From assembly GCA_030696045.1 (NCBI GenBank), contig JAUYNO010000066.1, forward strand, positions 1 to 61,513: DNA of 61,513 nt. The letters run 5' to 3'. This document shows, piece by piece, positions 1 to 9,500 of the stretch. Within the stretch, counting starts at the first letter, position 1. Every line of letters begins with the position of its first letter. Below the pieces are notes generated by a model. That model did not search any database. It saw nothing but the letters and a program-made list of their open reading frames with translations, and was not told the origin of the DNA. Made by a program: the position numbers and the translations under genes. Origin of the DNA: Stagnimonas sp. (GTDB taxonomy: Bacteria > Pseudomonadota > Gammaproteobacteria > Nevskiales > Nevskiaceae).

Positions 1-737
1 TAGCCGCCGAAGCCCGGGTGGTTCTTCCACTTGTTGGCCGCGCGCGTCCAGAAGTCGATGAAGTTCGATTGCTTGAGCGTGGCCCCCGGCGCCAGCGCGA
101 AGATGCGCGTCTGGACCTGCGTGTTGTCCGTGGTGTACGCGTAGATCAGCGGGTTCTGCTGCTTTTCCAGGCCGATCACCGAGCCGTCGGACTGGAACAC
201 GAAGTCGCGGTAGCGGCAGTAGTTGTGCAGGTCGATGATGCACTTCGTGCCGTTGGCGGCATGCGCATCGAGCACGCCGGTGATGTACGACTCGTAGCCC
301 GCGTGGAACGCGCCGGGCTCGCCGATCAGTGAACGCGCCGTCGCGTTGGCGGGCGTGTCGTGGAGCATGGGCTGCAGCATCTCCCACTTGATCGGCAGGC
401 GCGACCGCGAGAAGCCATTGGATGCGAGCCAGGCCACGTCGGCTCGGCGTGGCACGGTGTAGTTCAGGTTGGGCTGCGTGCCCGAGCCGTATCGGAACCC
501 CGTTTCGGCCCATTCCATTCCCGAGAGGTTCACGCCGATGACGGCGGCGCCGACGGGGGGCGGGGCCGGTGTCGGGGCGGGCGTAGGTGCGGGCGTCGGC
601 GAAGGCGTCGGGGCTGGCGTCGGGGCTGGCGTGGGCTTGGGCTTGTGCCCGGGCCTGTGGCTGCCGATGGCCGTTCCCACGACCGCCGACAGCGCGCTGA
701 ATGCGGCCGCCGCCTTTGAAAAGTCTCGTCTGTCCAT
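1..737 (-). CDS. GH5-type glycoside hydrolase (cellulase-like), Tat-exported, C-terminus beyond the left edge
   Basis: Open reading frame on the minus strand from an ATG at 737 with no stop before the window edge, so only about 245 residues are visible. It starts with a twin-arginine leader (MDRRDFSKAAAAF) and a hydrophobic stretch, so export is probably via Tat. A proline-threonine linker of PTPAP-type repeats follows (about residues 30-55). The mature part has the glycoside hydrolase family 5 look: GVNLSGMEW near the domain start, IDLHNYCRY (His-Asn after a beta strand) and FIDFWTRAANKWKNHP. The acid/base and nucleophile glutamates should lie in the missing part. A cellulase or endoglucanase role is a family-level inference. 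A GGAGCAAGTGGAAC ribosome site precedes the ATG. Confidence 0.8.
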   Translation of the reverse strand, partial: MDRRDFSKAAAAFSALSAVVGTAIGSHRPGHKPKPTPAPTPAPTPSPTPAPTPAPTPAPPPVGAAVIGVNLSGMEWAETGFRYGSGTQPNLNYTVPRRADVAWLASNGFSRSRLPIKWEMLQPMLHDTPANATARSLIGEPGAFHAGYESYITGVLDAHAANGTKCIIDLHNYCRYRDFVFQSDGSVIGLEKQQNPLIYAYTTDNTQVQTRIFALAPGATLKQSNFIDFWTRAANKWKNHPGFGG

Positions 738-926
738 GTTCCACTTGCTCCGGGGTCCATCTACTGCCGAACTACCGCGTGCAGTATCCGGCGGCGGACG
801 GTGGCCCGCATGTTCGCCGTGCCTCCAGCCCCAAAAATGGATTCGTGCCTACGCATTCGTCGGACCGGTCCGACTGAGCAGCAGGGCCGTGCGACGCGCG
901 CGTGGTGAAGTACTTATGATCGCGGC

Positions 927-1547
927 ATGCTGACCCTTTACTACGCCCCCGGAACGTGCGCACTGGCGTCGCACCTTGCGCTGGAATATGCCGGTGCCGA
1001 CTACCAGGCCGTCCGCGTCGATTTTTCGAGCAGGCAACAGCAATCGCCCGAGTACCTGCGGCTCAATCCCAAGGGCCGCGTGCCGGCGCTGGTCACGGAG
1101 CGCGGCATCCTGACGGAGACGCCCGCGTTGCTGTTTTACATCGCGCAGAGCTACCCGCAAGCCCATCTGGCGCCGAGGGATCCGTTCGAGCTGGCGCGCG
1201 TGAACGAATTCAACAGCTACCTCTGCTCGACCGTCCACATTGCCCACGCGCACCGGATGCGCGGTTACCGCTGGGCGGACGACGAACAGGCGATTGAGGC
1301 CATGAAGAAGAAAGTGCCGCAGAACATCGGCGACTGTTTCGAGCTGATCGAGCGGCAGCTGTTCCAGGGCCCGTGGGTGATGGGCGAACACTTCACGTCA
1401 TGCGACCCCTACCTGTTCACGCTGGCCGGCTGGATGAAGGACGACGGCGTGGAAATGGCCCGTTTTCCCAAGGTGGCTGACCACCACGCGCGCATGTCAG
1501 CCGACCCGGTGGTCATGAAAGTGCTGGCGGCGCAGCGGGCGCCTTGA
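927..1547 (+). CDS. Glutathione S-transferase family protein
   Basis: 206 residues, the normal GST length. The N-terminal thioredoxin-like domain (about 1-80) opens with LTLYYAPGTCALASH, as in beta-class bacterial GSTs, where the Cys of the PGTCA stretch contacts glutathione. NPKGRVPALV and ETPALLFYI match the cis-proline and the glutathione gamma-glutamyl binding segments. The C-terminal half is the all-helical domain. It should conjugate glutathione to electrophiles or act as a glutathione-dependent lyase in the cytoplasm; the substrate cannot be read from sequence. It is a single gene ending three bases before the stop of the convergent gene at 1551. Confidence 0.9.
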   Translation: MLTLYYAPGTCALASHLALEYAGADYQAVRVDFSSRQQQSPEYLRLNPKGRVPALVTERGILTETPALLFYIAQSYPQAHLAPRDPFELARVNEFNSYLCSTVHIAHAHRMRGYRWADDEQAIEAMKKKVPQNIGDCFELIERQLFQGPWVMGEHFTSCDPYLFTLAGWMKDDGVEMARFPKVADHHARMSADPVVMKVLAAQRAP

Positions 1548-1550
1548 GGG

Positions 1551-1853
1551 TCAGGCGGACGTCGGGGCCTTGAAATCCCGCAGCGGGATCAGCCCCTGGT
1601 CGCCGTCCTCGTACAGCAGGTGGGCGGCCTGGCCTTCAACGACCCAGCAGGCCTTGAAGGTCTGCCCTTGCACCACGGCCGTGGCGTCGCGCAGCTCGGC
1701 GCGGTACTGCGGTTTCAGGCGGTTGAGGACGTGCTCGCTGGAGCAAGGACTGTTGGAAAGCCGGACCGAATCGTTCCCGCTGCTGGCGACCATCTCGTCT
1801 GCAAGCACGGGCGCGGCCAGCAGGGCCGCGGCGCAAAGAAGAGCGAATCTCAT
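1551..1853 (-). CDS. Small exported protein of unknown function
   Basis: 100 residues from the ATG at 1853, chosen because GGAG lies six bases upstream; an in-frame TTG at 1865 is the only longer alternative. A Sec signal peptide is visible (MRFALLCAAALLAAPVLA) with a cleavage-like ALA-DE boundary. The mature domain has two cysteines (SPCSSEH and KACWV) that could form a periplasmic disulfide. No recognised family. It carries a TTCCTACA motif about 70 bases upstream, which two other small-protein genes in this window share. Confidence 0.7.
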   Translation of the reverse strand: MRFALLCAAALLAAPVLADEMVASSGNDSVRLSNSPCSSEHVLNRLKPQYRAELRDATAVVQGQTFKACWVVEGQAAHLLYEDGDQGLIPLRDFKAPTSA

Positions 1854-2048
1854 GACTTTCTCCAATATGGGCGCAACGAAGGTTGCACGGCGATTTCATC
1901 GTGCGCCAGGACCTCGATAGACCCTGTAGGAATTGCCCACCAAGGGGAGTCGTCGGGCGCCGTCGGACGTCGCAGGCGGTGGGCTTGCGGATAGCTGGGC
2001 GGCATGGCGCTTCGCTTACCATGCGGGCGAAGCACCCCAGGAGAAGCC

Positions 2049-3626
2049 ATGGACCCCGCCATCCGCCGGCAGACGATCGCCGACCTGCTGCACCGCACCG
2101 CCAAGCGCTACCCTGCCAGGACAGGGCTGGTCTGCGGCGACACGCGCTGGACATTCGCCGAGTTCGACGCCGTGGTGGGGCGCGTGGCGGCCGGCCTGTC
2201 GCGCATGGGTGTCGGCCACGCCAGCCGCGTGGCCGTGCTGGCCCGCAACTCGCACGGCTTCGCGGCGCTGAGGTTCGCACTGGCGCGCCTGGGCGCGGTG
2301 CTGGTGCCGATCAACTTCATGCTCAGGGCCGAAGAGGTCGCGTACATCCTCAAGCACGCCGGTGCGCAGACGCTGGCGACCGACTCCGGCTTGGCCGAAA
2401 CCGCCCGTGCCGCGGTGGCCATGGACACGGCTGTCAGGCAGTTCATCTGGCTGCCCTCTGAGGACCCGTCGCAGCCGGTGGCGGGCATGACATCTTTCGA
2501 CGAGCTCGCGGCCACGCAGGCGCCGGCGCCGGAAGCGCCGCAACTCACCAGCACCGACCTGGCCCAGATCGTCTACACCAGCGGCACCGAATCCAGCCCC
2601 AAGGGCGCGATGCTGACGCACGACGCTGTGATCTGGCAGTACGCCAGCTGCGCCGTGGACGCGAGCATCGCGCATGGCGACGTGATGCTGCACGCGCTGC
2701 CGCTGTACCACTGCGCGCAGCTGGACGTCTTCCTCGGCCCGGCCATTTACGTGGGCGCGACGAGCATCGTCACCGCCAAGCCGACCCCGGACAACCTGCT
2801 GCCGCTGATCGCCCGGCACGGCATCACGAGCTTCTTCGCGCCGCCGACGGTGTGGATCGCGCTGCTGCGCTCGCCGCTGTTCGACGACACGGACCTCTCC
2901 ACGCTGCGCAAGGGCTACTACGGCGCGTCGATCATGCCGGTGGAAGTGCTCAAGGAGCTGGCGCGCCGGCTGCCCGACGTCGGCTTCTGGAACCTGTACG
3001 GCCAGACCGAGATCGCGCCGCTGGCCACCATGCTCGGCCCCGACGACCAGCTGCGCAAGCCCGGCTCGTGCGGACGCGCGGTGCTGAACGTCGAAACTCG
3101 CGTGGTGGACGACGACCTGCGCGACGTGAAGCCGGGCAGCGGCGAGGTGGGCGAGATCGTGCACCGCAGCCCGCACCTGATGCTCGGCTATTTCCACGAC
3201 GACGAACGGACGAAGGCCGCGTTCACCGGCGGCTGGTTCCATTCCGGTGACTTGGCCACCATCGACGAGGAGGGCTTCATCACGGTGGTGGACCGCAAGA
3301 AGGACATGATCAAGAGCGGCGGCGAGAACGTCGCCAGCCGCGAGGTGGAGGAGATGATCTACCGGCTGCCGGCCGTGAGCGAAGTGGCCGTGATCGGCGT
3401 GCCGCACCCCAGGTGGGTGGAGGCGGTGACGGCGGTGATCGTGGTGAAGGCGGGGCAGTCGCTGACGCAGCAGGAGGTCGTCGATCACTGCAACAAGAAC
3501 ATGGCCGGGTTCAAGGCGCCGAAGAGCGTGGTCTTCGCGGAGAGCTTGCCCAAGAACCCCTCCGGCAAGTTGTTGAAGCGTGAGTTACGCCAGGCCTACA
3601 ACGGCGTGTTCGGGAGCGACAAATGA
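2049..3626 (+). CDS. Acyl-CoA synthetase (AMP-dependent ligase)
   Basis: 525 residues from the ATG at 2049, preceded by AGGAG; an in-frame ATG 45 bases upstream lacks a ribosome site. It is an ANL-superfamily ligase. The phosphate loop reads IVYTSGTESSPKGAM (about residue 175), then YGQTE, the HSGDLATIDEEGF hinge region with the ribose-binding Asp, DRKKDMIKSGGENV, and the C-terminal catalytic lysine in NPSGKLLKRE. It should adenylate a carboxylic acid and transfer it to CoA; chain length is not determinable. It overlaps the next gene by four bases (ATGA), so the two are translationally coupled. Confidence 0.93.
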   Translation: MDPAIRRQTIADLLHRTAKRYPARTGLVCGDTRWTFAEFDAVVGRVAAGLSRMGVGHASRVAVLARNSHGFAALRFALARLGAVLVPINFMLRAEEVAYILKHAGAQTLATDSGLAETARAAVAMDTAVRQFIWLPSEDPSQPVAGMTSFDELAATQAPAPEAPQLTSTDLAQIVYTSGTESSPKGAMLTHDAVIWQYASCAVDASIAHGDVMLHALPLYHCAQLDVFLGPAIYVGATSIVTAKPTPDNLLPLIARHGITSFFAPPTVWIALLRSPLFDDTDLSTLRKGYYGASIMPVEVLKELARRLPDVGFWNLYGQTEIAPLATMLGPDDQLRKPGSCGRAVLNVETRVVDDDLRDVKPGSGEVGEIVHRSPHLMLGYFHDDERTKAAFTGGWFHSGDLATIDEEGFITVVDRKKDMIKSGGENVASREVEEMIYRLPAVSEVAVIGVPHPRWVEAVTAVIVVKAGQSLTQQEVVDHCNKNMAGFKAPKSVVFAESLPKNPSGKLLKRELRQAYNGVFGSDK

Positions 3627-4411
3627 TCGTCGAGCGAATCTGGACCGGTAATTCCCTTCGCAATTTCAACTACCTGGTGGCCTGCCCGGACACCGGGGAG
3701 GCGCTGGCGATCGACCCGCTGGACCATGAGAAGACGCTGGCCACCGCGCGGGTCAAGGGCTGGCAGATCACGCAGATCCTCAACACCCACGAGCACCACG
3801 ACCATACCGGCGGCAACGCGGCCGTGGTCGCCGCCACCGGCGCCAAGCTGATCGCGCACCATCGCGCGGCCGGGCTCATTCCCGGTGTGGACCGGGGCGT
3901 GAAAGCCGGCGATGTGATCAAGGTCGGCAAGCACGTGGAGCTGGAGTGCCTGGACACGCCCGGCCATACGATGTGCCACATCTGCCTGCGCTCGCACACC
4001 GACCAGCCGGCCCTGTTCTCGGGCGATACCTTGTTCAACGCCGGCGCCGGCAATGTGCACAACGGCGGCAACGTGGACGACATGTTTGCCACGTTCGTTG
4101 AGCAGTTGGGAAGGCTGCCCGGGAACACGCGGATCTATCCGGGGCACGACTACATCGCCAACAACCTGCGGTTCACCCTGGCGCGAGAGCCCGGCAACGA
4201 TGCCGCCCGCGACATGCTGCCCCAGGTGGCCGGGCACGACCCCGCCGCCACCGTCACCACGCTCGCCGACGAAAGGCGCATCAACACGTTCATGCGCCTG
4301 GACAGCCCGGAAGTGATCGCCAGGCTGCGCGAGGATTTCCCCGAGCTGCCGGACCGGCCCGAACCGAAGACCGTGTTCACCAAATTGAGGGAACTGCGCA
4401 ACAAGTGGTGA
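3623..4411 (+). CDS. gloB: Glyoxalase II-like hydroxyacylglutathione hydrolase (metallo-beta-lactamase fold)
   Basis: 262 residues, the length of glyoxalase II. Zinc-binding motifs are complete: THEHHDHTGGN (the THxHxDH signature), DTPGHTMCHI, FSGDTLF and YPGHDY. The C-terminal HAGH-type helical domain is present (NPE-like segment ending PKTVFTKLRELRNKW). It should hydrolyse S-D-lactoylglutathione or a related thioester. Its start overlaps the acyl-CoA ligase stop by four bases, an unusual partner for gloB, so hydrolysis of a different thioester is possible. The gene symbol reflects family membership, not proven substrate. Confidence 0.87.
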   Translation: MIVERIWTGNSLRNFNYLVACPDTGEALAIDPLDHEKTLATARVKGWQITQILNTHEHHDHTGGNAAVVAATGAKLIAHHRAAGLIPGVDRGVKAGDVIKVGKHVELECLDTPGHTMCHICLRSHTDQPALFSGDTLFNAGAGNVHNGGNVDDMFATFVEQLGRLPGNTRIYPGHDYIANNLRFTLAREPGNDAARDMLPQVAGHDPAATVTTLADERRINTFMRLDSPEVIARLREDFPELPDRPEPKTVFTKLRELRNKW

Positions 4412-4454
4412 GGCCCCATTCGGGAGCGGCACTCGCGACGCAACAGGATCGACC

Positions 4455-4601
4455 ATGGCCAAGTCATTTCTCGTCGTTCTCCTCTTCCTGCTGGCGGGCT
4501 GCTCAGGCGTTCCCCGCGCGCCCGATGCCTCATCCCCCTGTTACGCGAACGAGGCTTCTTACGAATGCCAGGTCGAGCGATACCGCAACGTCAACAATTG
4601 A
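4455..4601 (+). CDS. Very small lipoprotein
   Basis: 48 residues, beginning MAKSFLVVLLFLLAGCSG with a clear lipobox (LAGC at residues 13-16). The mature peptide is about 33 residues and holds two further cysteines (SPCYAN and YECQ) that could pair as a disulfide. Unknown function. It lies between gloB and the YCII gene. I accept it because of the well-formed lipoprotein signal; there is no family match I can name. Confidence 0.6.
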   Translation: MAKSFLVVLLFLLAGCSGVPRAPDASSPCYANEASYECQVERYRNVNN

Positions 4602-4650
4602 CCGTGCAGGATGTCGAAATGGCGCGCGTCCGTTCGTCGTAGGGTCAGGC

Positions 4651-4665
4651 GGAGCATGGTGCTCC
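4651..4665. other. Short hairpin upstream of the YCII gene
   Basis: GGAGCA and TGCTCC form a 6-bp stem around TGG, 25 bases before the YCII start. It may be part of a 5' leader or chance. No U-run follows, so it is not a convincing terminator. Confidence 0.25.
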
Positions 4666-4689
4666 CCATCCACCCCCAAGGAGACCGAT

Positions 4690-5124
4690 ATGAGATTCAT
4701 GGTTCTGGTCAAGGCCACCTCCGACAGCGAAGCGGGCATCCTGCCCAGCGGGCAACTGCTCGCCGAGATGGGCCGATTCAACGAGGAGCTCGTCAAGGCG
4801 GGCGTCATGCAGGCCGGCGAGGGCCTGCAGCCGAGCTCGAAAGGCGCGCGGGTGCGCTTCTCGGGCAAGAGCCGCACCGTGATCGAGGGGCCGTTCGCCG
4901 AGACCAGGGAGCTGGTGGCGGGCTTCTGGATCTGGCAATGCGCTTCGCTGCAGGAGGCGATCGATTGGGTCAAGCGCTGCCCCAACCCGATGCCGGGCGA
5001 CTCGGAGATCGAGATCCGCCAGATCTTCGAGGCCGAGGACTTCGGCGAGGCGCTCACGCCCGAGCTGCGCGAGCAGGAGGAGCGGCTGCGCGCGCAGGTC
5101 GAGAAGGCCAACGCGCGGTCGTGA
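4690..5124 (+). CDS. YCII-related (DGPF) domain protein
   Basis: 144 residues from the ATG at 4690, preceded by AAGGAG; the longer frame upstream has no ribosome site. It opens MRFMVLVKATSDSE and contains VIEGPFAETRELVAGF, the hallmark of the YCII/DGPF family often paired with ECF sigma factors of the SigI/ECF41-like groups. No sigma factor is adjacent here. Soluble cytoplasmic protein, activity unknown. The last 25 residues are charged and probably helical. Confidence 0.85.
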   Translation: MRFMVLVKATSDSEAGILPSGQLLAEMGRFNEELVKAGVMQAGEGLQPSSKGARVRFSGKSRTVIEGPFAETRELVAGFWIWQCASLQEAIDWVKRCPNPMPGDSEIEIRQIFEAEDFGEALTPELREQEERLRAQVEKANARS

Positions 5125-5179
5125 GCGCGCCACGCACGTCATCGTGCGCAGGCGCTCACGGGCACCCGCGCGACCCGCG

Positions 5180-5998
5180 TCAACCCACGTCCACCGTCAC
5201 CCGCAGGAAGGTTGCCGGGATCAGGCACGTGTTCGGGTACTGGCTCTGGTTCTGGCTCTGGAACAGGGTCACCAGTTCGTCTCTTAGCGCGTCCGAGCGG
5301 CCATCCCTGGCGGCCGCTTCGAAGGCGTTCATCGTGGGTCCGTAGTACCGGCGGAACGTATCCACGAACTCCGCGGGCGAGCCCTTGAAATCGAACACGT
5401 AGCTGTCGCGCTCCCAGCCGATCGCCTCCGACGCGATGCCCGCCGCGCCGAAGCGTTCCAGGATGTGGGGCGTCGAGCCCCAGGTCATCGGGCTGACGAA
5501 GCCTTCGGGCGGCGGCGGGGAGTAGGACGAGCTGATCTTCAGGATCTGCGCGACCAGCGTCGGGTCGTTGGGAATCCAGTTGCCCATGATGATGCGCCCG
5601 CCCGGCTTGGTCACGCGCACCATCTCCCGGGCCACGTCGTACGGCTTGGGCGCGAACATGGCGCCGAAGATGCTGATGACGAGGTCGAAGCTCTTGTTTT
5701 CGATGCCGCCGAGGTCGCAGGCGTCGCCCTCCAGGATGCGGCACGTTGCCGACAATCCGGACTGCGCCGCGCGCCGGTTGCCCGCCGCGACGAGGTTGCT
5801 CGCGATGTCCACGCCGAGCACGTTGGCGCCCAGCTTCGCCGCCGGCAGCGCGGTGGTACCGTCGCCGCAGCCGAGGTCCAGCACTTTCATGCCGGGCGTG
5901 ATGCCGGCCTGCCTCACCAGGTCTTCGCCGTTTTCGCGCATGCTCTCGGCGATGCGGGTGAAGTCGCCTTTTTCCCAGAGGGCCTTGTTCGGGTTCAT
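5180..5998 (-). CDS. SAM-dependent methyltransferase (class I)
   Basis: 272 residues from the ATG at 5998, chosen for the AAGGAG nine bases upstream. Motif I of class I methyltransferases is clear (VLDLGCGDGTTALPAAKLGA, about residues 40-60), with the acidic residue after strand 2 in GVDIASN and the post-I motif FDLVISIFGAMFAPKPYDVAREM followed by RVTKPGGRIIMGNW, typical of small-molecule methyltransferases. The C-terminal part resembles ubiE/SmtA-like enzymes. It is 32 bases downstream of a cupin gene on the same strand, and both diverge from the BTAD regulator at 6576, the likely controller. Confidence 0.88.
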   Translation of the reverse strand: MNPNKALWEKGDFTRIAESMRENGEDLVRQAGITPGMKVLDLGCGDGTTALPAAKLGANVLGVDIASNLVAAGNRRAAQSGLSATCRILEGDACDLGGIENKSFDLVISIFGAMFAPKPYDVAREMVRVTKPGGRIIMGNWIPNDPTLVAQILKISSSYSPPPPEGFVSPMTWGSTPHILERFGAAGIASEAIGWERDSYVFDFKGSPAEFVDTFRRYYGPTMNAFEAAARDGRSDALRDELVTLFQSQNQSQYPNTCLIPATFLRVTVDVG

Positions 5999-6030
5999 GT
6001 CGTACTCCTTGTTGGAGAAGAGGGGACGAA

Positions 6031-6417
6031 TCAGGCTTTCACCATCTCGCGCATGTGGTCGATCACATGGCTGTGCTCGTGCTGGGGACTGAACATCACG
6101 ATCTCCGCGTCGGCATCGACCTTGACGTTGTGGCCGGGCGGCCAATAGAAGAGGTCGTTGGCCTTGACCGTTTCCTGCGCGCCGCGCTCATCGGTCGTGG
6201 TGATCTGGCCCTGCAGGACATACCCCCAGTGCGGGCACTGGCATGAGTTGCCTTGCAGCCCGACGAACAGCGGCGTCGTGTCGACGCCCGCCGAGAGGCT
6301 GAAGTACTCCCCGCTGATCCTGCCGAAGCCGGTTGCGTCGCCGAAATCCAGCCGCTGGCGGATCACGGCGCCCGGGATCTGCATCTTGACGTCCACGTCA
6401 TCCTTGGCCATATGCAT
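6031..6417 (-). CDS. Cupin-like small protein
   Basis: 128 residues; ATG codons at 6417 and 6411 both fit an AGGAG site (six or twelve bases). The central CPHWGYVLQGQIT and the later FYWPPGHNVKVDADAEIVMFSP match a single cupin barrel, with HWG and PGH contributing possible metal ligands. Residues 85-110 look like the second cupin motif. Substrate unknown; these proteins are often oxidoreductases, isomerases or sensors. It lies directly before the methyltransferase on the same strand and probably forms a two-gene operon with it. Confidence 0.72.
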   Translation of the reverse strand: MHMAKDDVDVKMQIPGAVIRQRLDFGDATGFGRISGEYFSLSAGVDTTPLFVGLQGNSCQCPHWGYVLQGQITTTDERGAQETVKANDLFYWPPGHNVKVDADAEIVMFSPQHEHSHVIDHMREMVKA

Positions 6418-6528
6418 TTGCTGCTCCTGTGTGGGTCACCGGGTGCTTCCTGTCCGGCCGCCTGTCGTTGCACCCGGTTGAACCGATAGGCGGCATACTC
6501 AGGCACCTTCAGCGCCCGTGATGGACAT

Positions 6529-6558
6529 GTTCCGCACCGGGCGTTCCTGAAACGTTCC
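6529..6558. promoter_or_regulatory. Three GTTCC direct repeats between the cupin gene and the BTAD regulator
   Basis: GTTCC occurs at 6529-6533, 6543-6547 and 6554-6558, starts 14 and 11 bases apart, just upstream of the BTAD gene. BTAD/SARP activators of actinomycetes bind direct repeats one helical turn (11 bp) apart, so this is a candidate autoregulatory site. The evidence is repeat spacing only. Confidence 0.3.
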
Positions 6559-6575
6559 CGGGAGAATGAATCGCG

Positions 6576-9500
6576 ATGTCGTCGCCACCGGTTCACCCAC
6601 CAGCGCCCGTGTCGATCCGGCTGCTCGGGCAGTTCGGTGTCAGCGTCGCAGGCGCCACGCTCCATGCGCAGCTCACCCGCCGCGCGGCCGAGCTTTTGCA
6701 ACTGCTGAGCCTGCAGCCCCAGCACAGCCTGATGAACGAGCAGGTGGTCGAGGCGCTGTGGCCGCACCTCGACCCCGAGGCCGGCAGCGCGAACCTGCGC
6801 AAGGCGGCGCACCATGCCCGCCAGTTCCTGGGCGTGCCGGACGCCCTGGTCCTGCGCGGCGGCCAGGTGTTCCTGCTGCCTGACCGCGAGGTGGGGTGCG
6901 ACGTGGGGCGCTTCGAGCGGGCCGCCGATGAAGCGCTGGACAGCGGCAGCGCGCAGGCGAGCAAGGCGGCGGCGCAGCTCTACGGTGGCGACTTGTTGCC
7001 CGATGCGCGCTATGAAGCGTGGACGGAGGCGCCCCGGCAGCGCCTGCGCGACAAGTACCTGCGCCTGCTGCGGCAGGCCGGCGACCTGGAGCGGCTGATC
7101 CGGGAAGATCCCACGGACGAGGCCGCGCACGTGCAGCTCATGCGTGAGGAGCTGGCGGCAGGCCGGCGTTCCTCCGCGCTGCGCTGGTACGGGCACCTGC
7201 GCGACCACCTGCAGCAGGGGATGGGCCTGCGCCCCGGCCCGCAGGCAGAAGCGCTGTACCGCGAATGCGTCGCGGGGATGGAAGGCGCCGCGCCGCGCTT
7301 CGTCGGGCGCGCGCTGGAGCTGGTGCGCGTGCTCACGCTGCTGCGTGCGGGCCTGGCGGGGCAGCGGGGCGGGGCGGTGGTGCGCGCCCCGGCCGGCATG
7401 GGCAAGACGGCGTTCTGCCGGCGCGTGGCCGAGGAAGCGCGCGGCCTCGGCTGGCAGGTGCGCTCATTGCAGGCGAGCGACTGGACCCGGCCCTACGGCA
7501 TCGCGGCCGACCTCGTGGAGCCGCTGTTGCGCGATGCGCCCGACGTGGAGCAGGCCATCGGCCCGCATGCGCACCTGGTGCTGGCCGCGATCACCGCCAC
7601 CGACGGCGCGCAGCCGCTGGCATTGCCGCTCGGCCGCCACCAGATGGTGGGCGCGCTGCGCCGCCTGTTGCTGGCGACCGCATCGGCAAAGCCGGTGCTG
7701 GTGATCGTGGATGACGCCCATTCGGCCGACGACGCGAGCGCCGAGGCGCTGGTGCAGCTGGCCGCGAGCGGCCCGCCGGTTTTCGTGCTGTTCGCCTGCC
7801 GGCCCGCGCTGCCGGCCCTGCTGGAGCGGCATGTCTCGCGCATGCTTCGCGCAGGCCAGCTGGAAGCGATCGAGCTGGGGCCGTTGGCCGCCGAAGAGGC
7901 GGCCATGCTGGCCGCCCGCGCCGCCGACGCGCCGCTCTCACCCGATGCGGCCGCGGCCATCGCGCAGCGGGCCGATGGCCTGCCGTTTGCCGTGGTGGAA
8001 CTCGCGCGCGTGGCCACGGCATCCGGCGATGCCACCGTGGCGTTGCCCCGGAGCGTGTCGGCGGCGCTGGCCGAGCGCCTTTGCGATGTGGACGAAGGAT
8101 CGATGGAAGCGCTGCGCCGGCTGGCGCTCTCGGCGCAGGAGTTCGATGTCGGCACGGCCATCGCGCTGGCGGCCGACGAAGGACACGACGCGCTGGCCCG
8201 GCTCGACCGCGCGCTGGCCACGGGCGTGCTGGTGGTGGCGGACGCCCGCTATCGCTTTCGTCATGCGCTGGTGCGGCAGGCGCTGGCCGAGGGGATCCCG
8301 CCGCATCGGCGCATGGCGCTGCACCGTGACGTGGCCGCGCGGCTGGAGCAAGCCGGCGCCGCGCCGGGCCTGGTCGGCCAGCACTGGCTGGCCGCGGGTG
8401 AGATCGACAGGGCCGTGCCTTGCTCCCTCGCCGCGGCGCGCCAGGCGTTCCGGCTGGGCGCCTACGACGACGTGCTGCGCCACGTCGACCCGCTGCTGGC
8501 GCACCGGCCCGCGCACCCGGAAGCGCTGGCATTGCGCGCGGAGTCGCTGGATGCGATGGGCCGCCCCGGCACGCTCGCCGCCTACGATGCCGCCGCCGAC
8601 GTTGCGGAGCACGAACATGCGCACGAGCTGCGGGCCAAGCGCGCGCTTGCGCAGGTGAAGATGAGCGACCCGCCGGGCGCGCTGAAGTACCTTCAGGACG
8701 TGCACCCGACGACCGTCGCGGGCCGGCTGGCCGAGGCGCTCGCGTACAGCGGCGCCGCAGCGCTGGGTTTTGGCGATCCGGCGGAAGGCACGCGCCGCTC
8801 GGCCGAGGTGCGGCGCATCGCCCTGGAGACCGGCGACGAAGGCACCCTGGTGATCGCGTCGTGGGCGCAGGCAGCGGCCGCGCATGCGCGCGGCGACCTG
8901 CACGGCAGCGTGTGGGCCGACCTGAAGGAGACCAGCCACCTGCCGCACCTGGCTACGCGCGTGTTCGACGGCCACCTGTGCATCACGCAGCGCTTCCTCT
9001 ACGGTTCACGGCCCTATGCCGATGTGATCGCGTTCGCCGATTCGCTGGCGACGGAGGCGCAGCGGCTGGGCGCCGCGCGAGGCCATGCTTTCGCGGTGAC
9101 GCTGCGGGGCGAGGCGCGCCTCCTCAGCGGCCAGCTCGACGCGGCCGAGCAGGACCTCCTGGCTGGTGGGCGCATGCATCGCGCCATCGGCGGCGCGACG
9201 GGCGAGGCGCTCTCGCTGCAGCGCCGCGCCGAACTGGCGCTGTACCGCGGACGGCCGGACCGGGCACGCGGACTGCTGGATGAAGCGCTGGACGTGGCGC
9301 GCCAGTCAGACGTCGGCTTCCACCTGCTGGACCGGATCTACGGCACTCGTATCGCCCTCGCGTCGAAGCCGGACGCCGCGCTCGGAGTGCTGGAGGAGGC
9401 CGAGGCCGCCGTGCGCGGCCCGCTGGAGACCTGTCCCGGCTGCCGCATCACCTTCGCGATTCCCGCCACCATCGCGGCCGCGCGGGCGCACGAGATGGAC

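Noticed and set aside
570..660. Short tandem repeats resembling a minisatellite
   Set aside because: They encode the PTPAP linker of the GH5 protein in frame, so they are explained by the coding sequence.
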